From: Phycisphaerae bacterium
Lineage (GTDB): Bacteria > Planctomycetota > Phycisphaerae > UBA1845
Assembly: GCA_021604825.1 (NCBI GenBank)
Contig: BQJS01000193.1
Span: forward strand, 1-9,171
Direction of reading: 5' to 3'
DNA: 9,171 bases
Position 1 is the first letter of the stretch. Each line of letters opens with the position of its first letter. Below, one piece after another: positions 1 through 6,863 of the stretch. Under the pieces are notes generated by a model. That model was not told the DNA's origin. It was given only the letters and a program-made list of their open reading frames with translations, and did not search any database. The position numbers and the translations under genes are program-made.

Positions 1-27
1 CTGGATTCCCGCTTGCGCGGGAATGAC
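1..27. repeat. Palindromic dispersed-repeat-like hairpin at window edge
   Basis: Positions 5-12 (ATTCCCGC) are the perfect inverse complement of 17-24 (GCGGGAAT) around a four-base loop. On the minus (transcript) strand the loop reads GCAA, a GNRA-type tetraloop. The flanks (CTGG on the left, GAC on the right) match, from memory, a small palindromic repeat of the form GTCATTCCCGC...GCGGGAATCCAG, which is scattered in intergenic regions of many bacterial genomes. It may belong to the REP or dRS3-like class. Only this one copy is visible, so its repetitive nature is inferred. It could stabilise or end the 3' end of the hydrogenase transcript, but no U-tract is seen before the edge. Confidence 0.6.
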
Positions 28-57
28 GGCGGGGCGTCCTGTCACTTATTCATCTTG

Positions 58-112
58 ATTCCGGTTCCATGATGGGGCACCGCGTCCGCTTGATTCGTTT
101 GGAACGCGGAAT
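58..112. repeat. Imperfect inverted repeat downstream of hypB
   Basis: ATTCCGGTTCC at 58-68 pairs with GGAACGCGGAAT at 101-112 apart from one extra base, leaving a 32-nt loop. It lies in the presumed 3' untranslated part of the operon. No function is evident and chance occurrence is possible. Confidence 0.3.
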
Positions 113-209
113 TTGGCTTTGGTCGGAGTGCCGTCGCCCACAGCTTTGGCTTAGTCGCTGAAGTACGTTGAACTTCACCGTATAACGCAACGATGCACGT
201 GTATGATCG

Positions 210-860
210 CTAACTGCACGCCGCATTGCCCACCGACAACCAATCCAAAAACTCTGGATCGAGTTTCCACTCCGCGCTGTCCTCGAAGATCGGTGCATTG
301 GCATTGACCGAGCGAATGTTGCGGGAACACTCGAACGGATCAAAATTGGTGTGTTCAAGCAAGTCCATCTTGGAAATGATCACGGCATCGGCTCGTCCAA
401 ACAGCAGCGGGTACTTAGCCGGTTTGTCGTGCCCTTCCGTAACACTGAGCATCGCGATCCGGGCGTGCTCGCCAATATCGAACTCGGCAGGACAGACCAG
501 GTTTCCAACGTTCTCGACAAAGATGACGTCGAGTTCATCGAGCGGGAGCTTGTCCAACCCGCCACGAATGAGTGACGGCTCCAAATGGCAGCAACCACCG
601 GTCTGCAATTGAACGACGGGAACGTCGGCTTGGGCGATGCGCTCGGCGTCCAATGTCGTGGTGATGTCGCCTTCAAGGACGGCGCAGCGCACATCTTCGG
701 CCAACCTTGGCAGCAGCCGTTCGAGCAGTCGGGTCTTGCCGCAACCATCGCCCCCCATCAGGTTGAACATGCGGATGCCGCGCTGATCGAGAGACGCGCG
801 GATGTCATTCGCGTCGGCCATGATTGTTTCCTGTACGTCGCGCAGCACCTCAATGTTCAT
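210..860 (-). CDS. hypB: Hydrogenase nickel incorporation GTPase HypB
   Basis: HypB is a cytoplasmic SIMIBI-class GTPase that works with HypA to load Ni(II) into the hydrogenase large subunit. The 216-residue product starts MNIEVLRDV and shows a P-loop GGDGCGKT at residues 36-43, a metal-site motif with Cys91-His92, the family hallmark ENVGNLVCPAEFD in mid-protein, and a base-recognition motif SKMD where NKxD is usual. Its length fits short HypB forms. There is no N-terminal CxxCGC nickel motif of the E. coli type and no His-rich stretch. ATG at 860 follows GAGGAGG (867-873) at a 6-nt spacing and overlaps the 3' end of hypA by 11 nt, so the pair is probably translationally coupled. It is the last gene of the operon. 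The P-loop (GGDGCGKT rather than a GSPGSGKT-like loop) and CCHLEP (rather than GCHLDA) are unusual but keep the catalytic Lys-Thr and metal Cys-His. Confidence 0.95.
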   Translation of the reverse strand: MNIEVLRDVQETIMADANDIRASLDQRGIRMFNLMGGDGCGKTRLLERLLPRLAEDVRCAVLEGDITTTLDAERIAQADVPVVQLQTGGCCHLEPSLIRGGLDKLPLDELDVIFVENVGNLVCPAEFDIGEHARIAMLSVTEGHDKPAKYPLLFGRADAVIISKMDLLEHTNFDPFECSRNIRSVNANAPIFEDSAEWKLDPEFLDWLSVGNAACS

Positions 861-1212
861 GGCAAGCCTCCTCAGCCACCCGTATCGAACTGACCATCAT
901 TTCGTTTCCACCGTTGATTTCAACATTCGCCGACCCACAATGCACACATTGCAATTGCAGCGTGGCACTGGCTGCAAACTGTCCGCAATCGCAACACTTG
1001 ATCGTGATCGGAACGTCGTGAATTTCCAACTTTGCCCCGTACAAGATCGTCTCCTTTGCAGCAATATCGAAGGCCGTTCGCAGCAACTCCGGAACAATCT
1101 GCCGCATCGCCCCCACTTCGATACAAATGGCGGTGACGCGCTCAACATCGTGGCGACGCGATTCTTCTAACGCGATGTTGCAGATGGATCGTGCAACGGA
1201 GAACTCGTGCAC
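850..1212 (-). CDS. hypA: Hydrogenase nickel metallochaperone HypA
   Basis: HypA is a small metallochaperone that binds Ni(II) through its N-terminus and a structural Zn through four cysteines, and passes nickel with HypB to the large subunit. The product is 120 residues, typical for HypA. It starts at GTG 1212, giving M-H-E-F-S-V-A-R-S. The nickel site needs His at position 2 directly after the initiator Met, so the upstream TTG (1230) is rejected. The start is supported by GGAGG at 1220-1224 with a 7-nt spacing. The zinc-binding region shows a CxxC pair (within KCCDCG) and a second CxxC pair (CVHCGS) near the C-terminus. The gene overlaps the end of the maturation protease by 46 nt and the start of hypB by 11 nt. 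Its 3' end carries the hypB ribosome binding site. Confidence 0.95.
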   Translation of the reverse strand: MHEFSVARSICNIALEESRRHDVERVTAICIEVGAMRQIVPELLRTAFDIAAKETILYGAKLEIHDVPITIKCCDCGQFAASATLQLQCVHCGSANVEINGGNEMMVSSIRVAEEACHEH

Positions 1213-1691
1213 AATTCGGCCTCCAACCAAGTCTCCAAATCATCCCCAATCGCAGCCTCAATCCCTGGCAAGTGCGATTTAAGCAACGACGACATTTGCG
1301 GCCCCGGTTCAAAGTCAGCCGCCGCCACAGCGTATATGCGAACATTCTCCGGCAGAATATTCAGCGTTTCCCCAAGTTGCAGCATCGAAACGACATCCAC
1401 ACTGTGCGTGTTGCGAAGCACTGTCCCGTCGATCATCCCCATCTGGTCTGGGTAGTCGAAGCGGCACCACTGCCCCACTTCGAATCCGTCGCTCGCTTCA
1501 GCCGCATCAATCAAAGCGACGTGCGATTGCGCGATGCCGCTTTGCAGCAGGTTCCAAAGCATATACGGATTGGATTCCAAGCGGGCAGCGCCTTTGAATC
1601 TGCCCGCCAAATTCCTTGCGAGGACGATTCCCGCGGCGTCGTCACCACGCATCTCGTTCCCGATCCCTAAAATGAGGAGTTGCGAATCCAT
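1167..1691 (-). CDS. Hydrogenase maturation endopeptidase (HyaD/HybD/HycI type, peptidase M52)
   Basis: This endopeptidase removes the short C-terminal extension of the NiFe large subunit after nickel insertion, which closes the active site. The 174-residue product from ATG 1691 begins [21 protein letters not shown], with the family's GxGN...GDD signature near the N-terminus. The three expected metal-contacting positions are visible: Asp18 (where HybD has Glu16), Asp62 in LIDAAE, and His96 in NTHSVDV. The start overlaps the hydA stop by one base (TAATG), so hydA and its own processing enzyme are translationally coupled. No strong Shine-Dalgarno precedes it, which fits re-initiation. An in-frame ATG further upstream (1742) lies inside hydA and would add residues before the conserved beta strand, so it is rejected. 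The target is very likely the adjacent HydA, whose C-terminus has a cleavable tail. The subtype name is uncertain. Confidence 0.93.
   Translation of the reverse strand: MDSQLLILGIGNEMRGDDAAGIVLARNLAGRFKGAARLESNPYMLWNLLQSGIAQSHVALIDAAEASDGFEVGQWCRFDYPDQMGMIDGTVLRNTHSVDVVSMLQLGETLNILPENVRIYAVAAADFEPGPQMSSLLKSHLPGIEAAIGDDLETWLEAELCTSSPLHDPSATSR
1220..1224 (-). promoter_or_regulatory. Shine-Dalgarno of hypA that decides its GTG start
   Basis: GGAGG on the minus strand lies 7 nt before GTG 1212. It sits inside the coding sequence of the maturation protease. Together with the need for His at position 2 of HypA it fixes the start. Confidence 0.85.
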
Positions 1692-3001
1692 TACGTTCGA
1701 TCCAAGTTCAGTTTGAGAAAGTGCGTTGAACACGATATGCACGGATCGTAATTGCGAATCAGTTGCTCACACCGGATCGTGGCCTCTTCCTCTGGTTTGT
1801 CCAAAACGGTCGGGAAAAAGTGACGCAGGTCGTCTTCGATTTGCGGTTGATTCTGCGCTGTTGGGGGCGTGATCACCGCGTTCTTGATGAGCCCACCGTC
1901 ATCCACTTCGTAGCGATGGTAAAGAATACCGCGCGGCGCTTCGCTGCATCCGTGACCGATGCCGGCTTTGTCGGTGATCTGGATGTGCGGCGCGGGTGTG
2001 TCGTCGTAGTTCTCAAGAATCGCAATGGCCTCGTCGACCGCAAACAGCGTTTCGAGCGCTCGTGCAATGATGCTCTTGAAGTTATTTCGACAAGGCACCT
2101 TGAATCCGATCTCGTCGGCCATCTGCTTCACGGAGTCGGGCAATTGATCAAAGTTGAGATTCACCCGTGCAAGTGGTCCCACCAAATAAGTACGACCATC
2201 TTTCAGTCGTCCATGCAGCGCCGTCGAGTGCTTCACATGGATCTCTTCAAACTCATTGAGGAACGCTTCGACCGGAATATCAATCCCCGACGATGACACG
2301 ATTCGCCCTTCGCAGAAGGGGTATTCGTTCGGATGCTTCATCGCGACGAATTCATAATCCTGCTCGAAATCCGGGAAGTCGAGACCGGCCATGAATCGGA
2401 TCGTTTCGACGGCAAAGTCGCGATTCGCAAGCAACGTCTCTCGAAGTGCTTTCGCTTTGGCATTGGACGGCAGACGATAGAATCCCCCAACCCGCACATT
2501 GATCGGGTGAACCTCCCGCCCACCGATGAAGTCGACAATTGCGTTGCCAGCTTTCTTAAGCGCCAGCGCCTTGGCGACCACATCTTTGTGATCAGCCGCC
2601 AAGGTCACGACGCTTTCGTATCCCAGAAAATCCGGCAGGTGCAGCATGAACATGTGCAACACATGCGATTCGATCCACTCCCCGCAATAAAGCAGCCGAC
2701 GCAGCGAGCGCAATGGCTCACCAACGGTCACGCCTTGCGACTGCTCCAATGCGTGGCAGGAACTCATTTGATACGCAACCGGGCAGATGCCACAGATGCG
2801 GGCGGTGATGTCGGGGACTTCTCGGTATCCCCGTCCGCGCAGAAACGCTTCGTAAAATCGAGGTGGTTCAAAGATGTCGAGTCGCACATCGGTGATTTCG
2901 TCGCCGACGGCTTTGATATAGAGAGCCCCTTCACCCTCCACGCGGGCGAGGTTCTCGACGTGTATGGTTCGCTCAATTGTTTTTGACGGCTTGACGCTCA
3001 T
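1691..3001 (-). CDS. hydA: Group 3b [NiFe]-hydrogenase large (alpha) subunit HydA
   Basis: This is the catalytic subunit, which holds the NiFe(CN)2CO site where H2 is oxidised or protons are reduced. The 436-residue product opens with the conserved LARVEGEG stretch (residues 18-25). It carries the N-terminal ligand motif RICGIC (Cys70, Cys73) followed by PVAYQMS, and ends with DPCISCSTH (Cys421, Cys424, His427). Cleavage after His427 would release a nine-residue tail, FLKLNLDRT. Motifs ESHVLHMF and [16 protein letters not shown] are typical of NAD(P)-linked group 3 enzymes. ATG 3001 has AGGTGA at 3007-3012 with a 5-nt spacing. The upstream in-frame GTG (3010) overlaps that site, so ATG is preferred. 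The gene overlaps hydD by 29 nt and its stop overlaps the protease start (TAATG). Position 77 is Tyr where many NiFe hydrogenases have His in CxxCxxxH. I believe this is a known bacterial 3b variant. Confidence 0.96.
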   Translation of the reverse strand: MSVKPSKTIERTIHVENLARVEGEGALYIKAVGDEITDVRLDIFEPPRFYEAFLRGRGYREVPDITARICGICPVAYQMSSCHALEQSQGVTVGEPLRSLRRLLYCGEWIESHVLHMFMLHLPDFLGYESVVTLAADHKDVVAKALALKKAGNAIVDFIGGREVHPINVRVGGFYRLPSNAKAKALRETLLANRDFAVETIRFMAGLDFPDFEQDYEFVAMKHPNEYPFCEGRIVSSSGIDIPVEAFLNEFEEIHVKHSTALHGRLKDGRTYLVGPLARVNLNFDQLPDSVKQMADEIGFKVPCRNNFKSIIARALETLFAVDEAIAILENYDDTPAPHIQITDKAGIGHGCSEAPRGILYHRYEVDDGGLIKNAVITPPTAQNQPQIEDDLRHFFPTVLDKPEEEATIRCEQLIRNYDPCISCSTHFLKLNLDRT

Positions 3002-3770
3002 ATTCGTCACCTACTTGTTTGAATGGTTCGAGGTATCCGTTGAAACTGCGCAGCATGCGAACGATTTGGGGTTTGGTCGTTCCGGTCTGTTCGCAATGGG
3101 CGCAGAGTGCTTCGGCGGAGGACGATTCGGAAGGCCCAAAGCATGCGTAGCAACCGCGGCCATACGTGGGACAAAGCGCCCCACAACCCGACTGCGTAAT
3201 CGGGCCCAAACATGGCGTGCCTTCCGCCACCATCACGCAGACGTTGCCTTCCCGCTTGCATTCAAGGCAAACCGGAGACGTTGCAATCTGAGGTCGGCGT
3301 CCGGCAATCAGCGCGGTGATCACTTCCACCAGCTGATACTTGTTTACCGGGCAACCGCGTAGTTCGAAATCGACCAACACATACGCGGCGACGGGGCTGG
3401 CAGTATCCAACGTGTCGATGTACTGCGGCGACGCGTAGACGATGCGTTTGTATTCCTCAACGTCGGCCCAGTTCTTGAGCGCTTGTATGCCGCCCGACGT
3501 GGCGCACGCCCCGATGGTGACAAGGTGGCGACACTCTTTGCGTACCTGCACGATGCGCTCGGCTTCTTCGGGCGTCGAGATCGATCCTTCAACCAATCCT
3601 ATGTCGTACGGGCCGGGCTGCACTTTACGCCGCGCTTCTAGAAAGAATGAAATCTCGACCGCGCCAGCCAGCGCCAGAAGTTCATCTTCCAAGTCGAGAA
3701 TGGAAAGTTGGCAACCGTCACACGAGCTGAACTTGTAGACGGCCAACTTGGGTTTTGCGTTTTCAGCCAT
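2973..3770 (-). CDS. hydD: Group 3b [NiFe]-hydrogenase small (delta) subunit HydD
   Basis: This Fe-S subunit relays electrons between the NiFe site of HydA and the HydB/HydG diaphorase part. The 265-residue product has no Tat signal, which fits a cytosolic enzyme. Proximal-cluster ligands are CDGC (Cys17, Cys20), GACATSGG (Cys89) and RGCPVNK (Cys140). Eight further cysteines (168, 171, 178, 187, 196, 200, 207, 210) can supply two more [4Fe-4S] clusters. Cys80, Cys223 and Cys226 are surplus, the last two as a CxxC pair. ATG 3770 is chosen because GAGGTG (3775-3780) lies 4 nt upstream and because it comes directly after the hydG stop with one base between. A longer frame to 3920 would run through hydG and adds unrelated residues. 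The 3' end overlaps hydA by 29 nt and contains the hydA ribosome binding site. Confidence 0.95.
   Translation of the reverse strand: MAENAKPKLAVYKFSSCDGCQLSILDLEDELLALAGAVEISFFLEARRKVQPGPYDIGLVEGSISTPEEAERIVQVRKECRHLVTIGACATSGGIQALKNWADVEEYKRIVYASPQYIDTLDTASPVAAYVLVDFELRGCPVNKYQLVEVITALIAGRRPQIATSPVCLECKREGNVCVMVAEGTPCLGPITQSGCGALCPTYGRGCYACFGPSESSSAEALCAHCEQTGTTKPQIVRMLRSFNGYLEPFKQVGDEYERQAVKNN
3007..3012 (-). promoter_or_regulatory. Shine-Dalgarno of hydA inside hydD
   Basis: AGGTGA on the minus strand lies 5 nt before ATG 3001 and is embedded in the last codons of hydD. The alternative GTG at 3010 lies within this motif and so could not use it, which favours the ATG. Confidence 0.75.
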
Positions 3771-3771
3771 G

Positions 3772-4647
3772 CTACACCTCGTCTTTCCCGAACAGGTTTC
3801 GCACCGATGCATACGAGAATACGGGCCCATCCTTGCATACGAATTTGGGTCCATACTGACAGTGTCCGCACTGACCAACGCCGCAGCGCATGTTGCGCTC
3901 CAAGGAGATAAAAATTTCATCTTCGGGCACGTAGTGCGAGAGGAATGAGTGGGCAGCCGCCCGGTTCATGACGCGCGGACCACACACGAACACGCTGGTC
4001 CTCGACGAATCAAGACGTACGCGGCGGAGCAGTTTCGTCACCACACCGACCGGTCCGATCCAGTCTTTGCTCGGATAGTCCACCGTGATCAACACTTGAA
4101 AATCACGCCGGTCCATCCACTCTTCGACTTCTTCTTTGAAAATCATGTCCTGAGGAGATCGAATGCCATAGAGCAGGATCAGCCGTCCGTATTGATCGCG
4201 ATTCTTGAGCAGTTCGTAGATCGCCGGTCGCAAAGGAGCGATGCCGATTCCACCCGCCACCAAAAGAATGTCGCGCCCGCGGCACTTCTCGAGCGGCCAA
4301 TTGCTGCCAAACGGACCGCGCAAACCGACGCACTGGCCAACATTGAGCCTATCCATCGCAAACGTGACGCTGCCGACATGGCGAATCGTGTGGACCAGCG
4401 TGTCCGGATTGTCCGGGTTGGAACTGATCGAAATGGCAGCCTCACCAACACCGAAGAGATAAAGCATGTTGAATTGGCCGGGCAAGAACCGGTAGTTTTT
4501 CTTCTGTTCCGGGTCGAGAAACTGGAGCGTATACGAGGCGGTGTTGGACGACTCCTGCTGACACGCCACAATTCGGGACCAGGCGGGAGCCATCGGATTG
4601 GCCTCCCCGCATACGATATTAGGCCGTTGATCAAGCGTGCTGATCAT
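3772..4647 (-). CDS. hydG: Group 3b hydrogenase FAD/NAD(P)-binding (gamma) subunit HydG
   Basis: This subunit carries FAD and exchanges electrons with NAD(P)H, so it couples H2 turnover to the cytosolic nucleotide pool. It belongs to the ferredoxin-NADP reductase / PyrK-like family. In the 291-residue product the FAD-binding barrel lies around residues 54-76 (FLPGQF, then AISISSNP), RGPFGSNWPL lies near 110-119, and the nucleotide loop LLVAGGIGIAP near 128-138. A C-terminal [2Fe-2S] motif has Cys255, Cys260, Cys263 and Cys271, in the spacing of PyrK-type electron-transfer subunits. ATG 4647 follows GGAGGTG (4653-4659) at 5 nt and overlaps the hydB stop as ATGA, which indicates translational coupling. 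A longer frame to 4773 extends into hydB and is rejected. NADP preference is usual for group 3b but cannot be read from the sequence. It is unrelated to the radical-SAM HydG of [FeFe] hydrogenases. Confidence 0.94.
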   Translation of the reverse strand: MISTLDQRPNIVCGEANPMAPAWSRIVACQQESSNTASYTLQFLDPEQKKNYRFLPGQFNMLYLFGVGEAAISISSNPDNPDTLVHTIRHVGSVTFAMDRLNVGQCVGLRGPFGSNWPLEKCRGRDILLVAGGIGIAPLRPAIYELLKNRDQYGRLILLYGIRSPQDMIFKEEVEEWMDRRDFQVLITVDYPSKDWIGPVGVVTKLLRRVRLDSSRTSVFVCGPRVMNRAAAHSFLSHYVPEDEIFISLERNMRCGVGQCGHCQYGPKFVCKDGPVFSYASVRNLFGKDEV

Positions 4648-5798
4648 GATCCCACCTCCTCGAAACTCTTGGCTTCCTGACTTGCCTTTGAAAGTCTGAC
4701 ATCGTCGGCGATCGCGGTTGCCTCTTTGGTGATGTCTATACCGACCGGACACCACGTGATACACCGACCGCATCCCACGCAGCCCGACGTTCCAAACTGC
4801 TCATGCCAGTTGGCCAACTTGTGCGTCAACCACTGTCGGTAGCGGGCGGCAGGTGTCGAGCGTGAGTAACCACCTGTGTGGTACGAGAATTCCAGCGTGA
4901 AACACGACCCCCAGGTGCGCCAGCGTTCCGCGTGGTCACCGGACAGGTCGGTCGAATCCTCGACGTTGCTGCAGAAACATGTGGGACAGGCGAAGGTGCA
5001 ATTGGAGCAGGCCATACACCGCTTGGCGACGTCGTCCCAATGATCGTGCGACAGGTTGTTCAGTAAGATCTCTGGCAGCCCATCGGTATCCAGATAGCGC
5101 CCCATGTGCTCCGCCGCGTTGTCCATCATGAGATCGACCAGATGACTGGTGTTGGCATCGGTCGTTTCGTGTTCGAGGGCTTCGATAAGCTTCTGCCCTT
5201 TGTTCGAACCGATCTCGGCGGTGAACGTTGTCCTGAGTTCGGTCAGGGCAATATCGAATCCCTCGTTGCAACGGGGACCGGTGCCCATCGATGCACAGAA
5301 GCAAGTACCGCCCGGTTCCGAACAGTTGACCGCGATGAAAACTGCTTCATCGCGGGCCTTGGCGTAGTACGGTTCGGCCATCGTTTGCTTGAACACACGA
5401 TCATGCACTTCCACCGCCGCCAGATCGCACGCCCGGACCCCCAGAAACGCGTATCGGGGCGGGTCGGGTTGACGGGCTTCAAAGACATACCCGGCTTCAC
5501 CGTCCCGTTTGATTCCGAAGAGACGCTGCTTGGGGGGGAAGAAGAATTTCTTGAGTGAATGGGGACCAACCACATGCCCAAACAAGTTGTCGTCGTTGCG
5601 GCGTCTGAGGCGATAGTTCCCAGGGGACTGCTCGTCGGTCCACCCAATTGCGAGTTGCCTGACTGATTCGATTTCTTCGTACGTGATTGCCCCATCGCGA
5701 ACGGTGGGGCCAACAACCCGGTATCCATCTCGTTGGAGTATGCCGATGAGCTTGTCCAGCTCACTCTTGTCGATGGTATACAGGACTCTGTTTTTCAT
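4644..5798 (-). CDS. hydB: Group 3b hydrogenase 4Fe-4S (beta) subunit HydB, AsrA-like
   Basis: This iron-sulfur subunit links HydG to HydD and resembles anaerobic sulfite reductase subunit A and sulfhydrogenase beta subunits. The 384-residue product has an N-terminal family domain with a GVRACDL motif (Cys124) and the stretch NCSEPGGTCFCASMGTGP (residues 158-175). Two ferredoxin-type motifs follow near the C-terminus: Cys261, 264, 267, 271 with the added PTCFC (Cys274, Cys276), and Cys340, 343, 346, 350 (CVGCGRCITWCP). These support two [4Fe-4S] clusters. ATG 5798 is preceded by GGAGCAGG (5803-5810) at 4 nt. It lies 24 nt after hypE and its stop overlaps the hydG start by 4 nt. In archaeal relatives this subunit has been tied to reduction of sulfur or polysulfide to H2S. 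Whether this enzyme does so is not visible here. Confidence 0.94.
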   Translation of the reverse strand: MKNRVLYTIDKSELDKLIGILQRDGYRVVGPTVRDGAITYEEIESVRQLAIGWTDEQSPGNYRLRRRNDDNLFGHVVGPHSLKKFFFPPKQRLFGIKRDGEAGYVFEARQPDPPRYAFLGVRACDLAAVEVHDRVFKQTMAEPYYAKARDEAVFIAVNCSEPGGTCFCASMGTGPRCNEGFDIALTELRTTFTAEIGSNKGQKLIEALEHETTDANTSHLVDLMMDNAAEHMGRYLDTDGLPEILLNNLSHDHWDDVAKRCMACSNCTFACPTCFCSNVEDSTDLSGDHAERWRTWGSCFTLEFSYHTGGYSRSTPAARYRQWLTHKLANWHEQFGTSGCVGCGRCITWCPVGIDITKEATAIADDVRLSKASQEAKSFEEVGS

Positions 5799-5822
5799 TG
5801 AACCTGCTCCGTAAACATTGGC

Positions 5823-6860
5823 TCAACAGATACGCGGAAGCTCCTCTCCATAAGGGCGTTGGATGACACGGCGCCCGCCGGCATTCGTAATCAGCTCGAC
5901 GAGTTGCGGTTGTTCATCCACGAAATGCCCAATCAGTGCAGCGTGTTGCCCGAGTGGGTGCGCCCGGCAGGCGTTGAGCACCCGATCGGCATCTTGCGCC
6001 GAACAAATTGCGACAAGTTTTCCCTCATTCGCCACGGTGAGTGGGTCGAGGCCAAAAACTTCCGCTGTGTGCCGAACAGCCGAAGAAACCGGGATAGAAT
6101 CTTCCCGCACCTCAATGCTGAGGTTGGATTCTTCGGCGGCGTCGGCGAGAACTCCAGCCAGCCCCCCTCTGGTTGGATCACGCATGAACTTGACGTCCGC
6201 GCCACTGTCAAGAATGGTCGCGACGAGGTCATTGAGGGGGGCCGCGTCGCTGACGATCTGAGTTTCAAAGGAAAGACCCTCGCGAACCGAAAGCACCGCG
6301 AGACCGTGTTCGGCAATACGCCCCGAGACGATCACAACGTCGCCGGCTTCGACACGGTCAAAGCCAATGTTCACGCCATCGCGAAGGTGCCCGATACCAG
6401 CCGTGGTGATCATCAGCCCGTCGCCATTGCGACGCTCGATGACCTTCGTGTCCCCGGTAGCAACGACGACGTTGGCGGTGGCTGCAGTCTCGGCAATGGA
6501 ATCGAGAATCCGGTCAAGCACGCTCAGTGGCAAACCTTCTTCGACCACGAGGGCCAGACTCAGTGCAGTCGGGGTGGCACCCATAACGGCGAGGTCATTG
6601 ATTGTGCCACACATCGCCAGTCGCCCGATGTCGCCACCGGGGAACTCCAGAGGTTGTACGACAAAAGCATCGGTTGTGAATGCGATTCGCTTGTCGGAGG
6701 GTTCAAAAATCGCGCTGTCGTGCAGAGAATTAAGAAATCGGTTGCCCAATCGCGGAAGGATGTGCCCTTCGATGAGACGGTGCATCATCTCACCACCACC
6801 GCCGTGGGCGATGGAGATCTTCTCACCGGATTCGATCTTCTGGGCAAGCTGCGTGCGCAT
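5823..6860 (-). CDS. hypE: Hydrogenase expression/formation protein HypE
   Basis: HypE takes the carbamoyl group made by HypF onto its C-terminal cysteine and dehydrates it with ATP to a thiocyanate, the source of the active-site cyanide ligands. The 345-residue product is full length and belongs to the AIRS/PurM-like family. It has AHGGGGEMM near residues 18-26, CGTINDLAVMGATP, ATGDTKVIERRNGDG, RDPTRGGLAGVL, and the diagnostic C-terminal PRIC whose last residue is the acceptor Cys345. ATG 6860 follows AGGAGG (6867-6872) at 6 nt, and that spacer contains the hypD stop codon, so the two genes are tightly linked (3 nt between them). A 24-nt gap separates it from hydB, the only boundary between the right-hand maturation genes and the structural genes. 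Confidence 0.97.
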   Translation of the reverse strand: MRTQLAQKIESGEKISIAHGGGGEMMHRLIEGHILPRLGNRFLNSLHDSAIFEPSDKRIAFTTDAFVVQPLEFPGGDIGRLAMCGTINDLAVMGATPTALSLALVVEEGLPLSVLDRILDSIAETAATANVVVATGDTKVIERRNGDGLMITTAGIGHLRDGVNIGFDRVEAGDVVIVSGRIAEHGLAVLSVREGLSFETQIVSDAAPLNDLVATILDSGADVKFMRDPTRGGLAGVLADAAEESNLSIEVREDSIPVSSAVRHTAEVFGLDPLTVANEGKLVAICSAQDADRVLNACRAHPLGQHAALIGHFVDEQPQLVELITNAGGRRVIQRPYGEELPRIC

Positions 6861-6863
6861 CTC

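Larger units (their letters stand above)
1..209. other. Non-coding region downstream of the operon
   Basis: This stretch follows the hypB stop codon in the direction of transcription. I see no credible gene in it. The only long open frame that reaches it runs mostly antisense-like through the end of hypB in another frame and has no recognisable motif. It contains an edge hairpin (5-24), an imperfect inverted repeat (58-68 with 101-112) and a weak 6-bp hairpin (159-177). None of these is followed by a U-run on the transcript strand, so no canonical Rho-independent terminator can be called. The hyp transcript may end here by another mechanism or continue past the edge. Confidence 0.6.

Noticed and set aside
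1..27. Edge hairpin as a Rho-independent terminator of the operon
   Set aside because: The stem is good, but no run of U follows on the transcript strand within the window, so only a repeat-like hairpin is called.
50..358. Minus-strand frame of 102 codons overlapping the end of hypB and the non-coding stretch
   Set aside because: Its first part is an alternative frame of hypB, and the rest has low-complexity Arg/Ser-rich content with no homology signal.
2333..2986. Plus-strand frame of 217 codons opposite hydA
   Set aside because: It is antisense to the conserved large subunit, and its translation mirrors hydA composition.
3771..3920. N-terminal extension of hydD to 3920
   Set aside because: The extension lies in an alternative frame of the C-terminal part of hydG, and the internal ATG 3770 has a good Shine-Dalgarno and the expected N-terminus just before CDGC.
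3949..4680. Plus-strand open frame of 243 codons opposite hydG
   Set aside because: It is antisense to a gene with clear FAD, nucleotide and [2Fe-2S] motifs. No motif or ribosome binding site supports it.
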